From: Aphanomyces cochlioides
Lineage: Eukaryota > Oomycota > Saprolegniomycetes > Saprolegniales > Verrucalvaceae
Reading direction: 5' to 3'
Length of the DNA stretch: 64,000 bases
Assembly (NCBI GenBank): GCA_019828595.1
Contig: JAHQRK010000008.1
Span: forward strand, 682,001 to 746,000
Below the pieces are notes generated by a model. That model did no database searches and was not told the origin of the DNA. It worked only from the letters and a program-made list of their open reading frames with translations. The position numbers and the translations under genes were made by a program. Shown here piece by piece: positions 61,859 to 64,000 of this stretch (its first letter is position 1; every line of letters starts with the position of its first letter).

Positions 61859-62922
61859 GGTTGTGCTTGAGGAAGCAAATTGCACAATGAAGGAGGTGTG
61901 GAAACCACTGTCCATTGTAGCTGCAGCCCATCTGGGCTACATCATCAAGAAACGAACTGTCGCTCATGAAAGGGAGGCACTATCTTCAAAAGCTGCATCC
62001 GGATAAAATCCATCTACACATGATCAAGTAAGTATTCACGTGACGTGGTTGGGAAACCATTAGGGCCTGGTCGCTGTGTGTTCAAGAATGTAAATCGTTC
62101 CTGTAATCCAAAAAAGAATCAATATATGTTATGTACAAAATCACACCAAAGTTGTTTGATGTCAAACCCTTACAGGGAACGACAGTTTAAATGGCCTATG
62201 GATTTCCTTCGAAAGTTTAGAATGAAACAATCTGATTGGTCAGCATATTTACGAAGTTCGAATGCAAATCAGCCAATTGGATGGTGGACAGAGAATTTAA
62301 ATACTTGTCATCATAAAATTTTTATATTACAGGAATATGAGAATATAGCATTTATCCTGTCTAACATTAAATGTAAGAGTTTTTTTTCGTATACGATCTT
62401 GCAAGAATTTAGGTATGAAAGTTCTCTCCTTTGCCATTTAAAAGAGGATCTTACATCCAATCAAATGATCGTTTGAAAGCTGCTTGTGGTTGTGGGACTT
62501 TGTGTATCCTCTCTAGACGAGAATCCTTGATCATGCTTGAACAATACTCTAGTGTAACTTTTAGTAGCACTTAGTACTTTTTCAAATAATTTGTTCGCTG
62601 TTTCTCGGGGAGACTTGGGGGCTTGGTCAAATAGTTCGGTCATTCGCTGACTTCCATGGATTTGGCGCGCGGGAAACATTATAATGGGTCCCTGTCCTTT
62701 ATGTTCGTAAAGTCCAACTGAGTCTAAACCGGACTAAGGTGGGAATTATCTCGCCCGATCATTGCCAGGCTATGACTAAGAAGTTCAAAAGTACTAAGTA
62801 GTACTACTAATGTTACGCTTTATATAAACTCAAAGATCAAAGCAAGTATGCATAGTATTAATTAGTAGTACTACGTTCGCTAAGCCTATTAGATGATGGA
62901 CATTCGCATACAAAATACTATA
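61859..62922. other. No supported gene
   Basis: A 143-codon plus-strand frame starts with GTG at 62045 and ends at 62476 (PLGPGRCVFKNVNRSCNPKK, then FRMKQSDWSAYLRSSNANQP). Basic, aromatic-rich and unrecognised; it may be a decayed exon. A minus frame at 62461-62679 shows no domain. Confidence 0.3.
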
Positions 62923-63305
62923 TTATTCATTAGTAGTACTTCTTGGAATCGCCTTCCTAAACGCTTTTCGCACATCTTCGTCCGAAATTCTGTCCCATGC
63001 AAGTATGGCGCGGTTCACCATGGCCATTCGCTTCATCCTTGCTGTAGGACTCTCAAGGTCGGCATCGTCAAGATCTTCGTCATCGTCGCCTTCAATCTCG
63101 TCCTCAAGCAGCCAGAGGTCTCGCAAGTGTCTCTTGAACGGAGCCATGATGCCGACGTCAAGCGGCTGGCACACAGCAGTTGTGTTTGGCGGGATGGCGC
63201 ACAGGTGACTTCCAAGTTCTTCTTCAATAGCTCCAAAGCAGCCCGGCGCTCGTCCACGGTGCTTGTGCCTATGCAAATCTTGGTATTGAGTTGTGGAGGG
63301 CTCAT
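62923..63305 (-). pseudogene. Pogo/Tigger-type DDE transposase, C-terminal fragment
   Basis: Reads CAIPPNTTAVCQPLDVGIMA followed by PFKRHLRDLWL. The PPN.T...QPLD.G...PFK block carries the third catalytic Asp of the pogo/jerky DDE_1 family. The upstream frame is shifted (RRAALELLKKNLEVT in another frame). An acidic Asp/Glu stretch and ISDEDVRKAFRKA follow, ending before 62923. The first two Asp blocks are absent. Confidence 0.65.
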
Positions 63306-64000
63306 TTTAATAAATGGAGCGCTGACGCTTGTTACAACTATTTAAATTTCTTAGCGCCAATGACAAAAAATTCCGCCAATTAGAATGGCTCATTTGATCC
63401 CTGCACTTCTATTGGCTATTCAGTTTAAAAATTGCACCTAAACTTCGATAGGCCACTTAAACTGTCGTTCCCTGTACGGTATTTCCATACATTTTCCATA
63501 TCTGGCAGTCTCTGACTAGGAATGAGTTGATTGTGCCGTCCCCTAGGGGCGTTGTTCTCCACACGGCGCTCCGCTAAGGAAGGACTTATGAAGTCATGAC
63601 AAAAGCATAATGCATATGGCGAATTCAACGGTAGAAAGCGGCCATAACTATGTATACATTCTGTTCAGAATATGGCCTTACAACTTGTTTGTCAACGGAA
63701 TAACAACGGCAAGATTGTCCACCATTCTTGCATTCGCCGAGGTTCCAATCCAATGGCTTTATTGTCAAAAATTCTGTCAATCTAATGTCTCGGGCGATTA
63801 CCACGTAGGCTGAATTCTATCTTCATCACTCATTTTGCAGTAGTCAACATTGCCCATGAATATGTTGCCACTTCATTTGGAGATACTTACCTTTCTCTCG
63901 TCGAACAAGCATTTTTGGGGACTTGGCCAAGTTGAACAAGCCATGGAAATGAATGATCAGGATGTCCCAAGTACATCAAACAACCGCAGCAATAGATGTA
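63306..64000. other. No gene seen
   Basis: No supported coding frame; small frames at 63425-63628 (-) and 63610-63813 (+) show no domain. The right edge may begin another gene. Confidence 0.35.

Overview
The window reads as a repeat-rich accessory region of an oomycete genome, most likely a saprolegnialean such as Aphanomyces (inference, not proven by a search). The clues are: a family of small secreted elicitin-like proteins with a GPI-type tail; a Crinkler (CRN) effector with the oomycete LYLA/HVLVVVP header; very short introns (44-52 nt, GT..AG); and transposon families typical of oomycetes (Ty3 chromoviruses, Ty1/copia, PIF/Harbinger with a Myb/SANT partner, Tc1/mariner, Merlin, pogo-like, Crypton-like tyrosine recombinases).

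Layout. 1-1.7 kb: start of a minus-strand Ty3 element (gag and the beginning of pol). 2.3-4 kb: a small spliced ankyrin gene and elicitin-like gene 1. 4.6-7.4 kb: an unrecognised spliced gene cut at its 3' end by PIF/Harbinger remnants. 8.5-9.2 kb: an internally deleted Harbinger element. 9.7-13.5 kb: 162-bp tandem repeats with a hairpin, a FAR1-like/Ulp1-like ORF with altered catalytic residues, and a broken tyrosine recombinase. 14-18 kb: hairpin, SINE-like tRNA-derived sequence and three elicitin-like loci. 18.8-28.5 kb: a truncated copia (minus) joined to a truncated chromovirus (plus) whose 3' LTR abuts another elicitin-like remnant. 29.2-32.5 kb: three intact elicitin-like genes in one orientation. 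32.7-39.7 kb: a CRN pseudogene split by a nearly intact, young Ty3-type retrotransposon. 41-45 kb: unrecognised exons, a 106-bp MITE and an intact CRN gene. 45-47.7 kb: an inverted duplicate of the CRN promoter joined to a MITE, then a Merlin element with a perfect 8-bp target duplication. 48-58.2 kb: a copia element inserted into an opposite-strand copy of the same family (5-bp duplication), itself carrying a mariner in its gag. 58-64 kb: Crypton, Myb/SANT, elicitin and pogo remnants.

The host genes that look intact are mainly secreted or host-directed proteins (elicitin-like, CRN); almost everything else is mobile DNA that has broken several effector copies. The elicitin-like family has four of the six canonical cysteines, missing the two that would form one disulfide. 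Boundaries, frames and motifs were read by eye; family assignments rest on recalled motifs, not on database searches.
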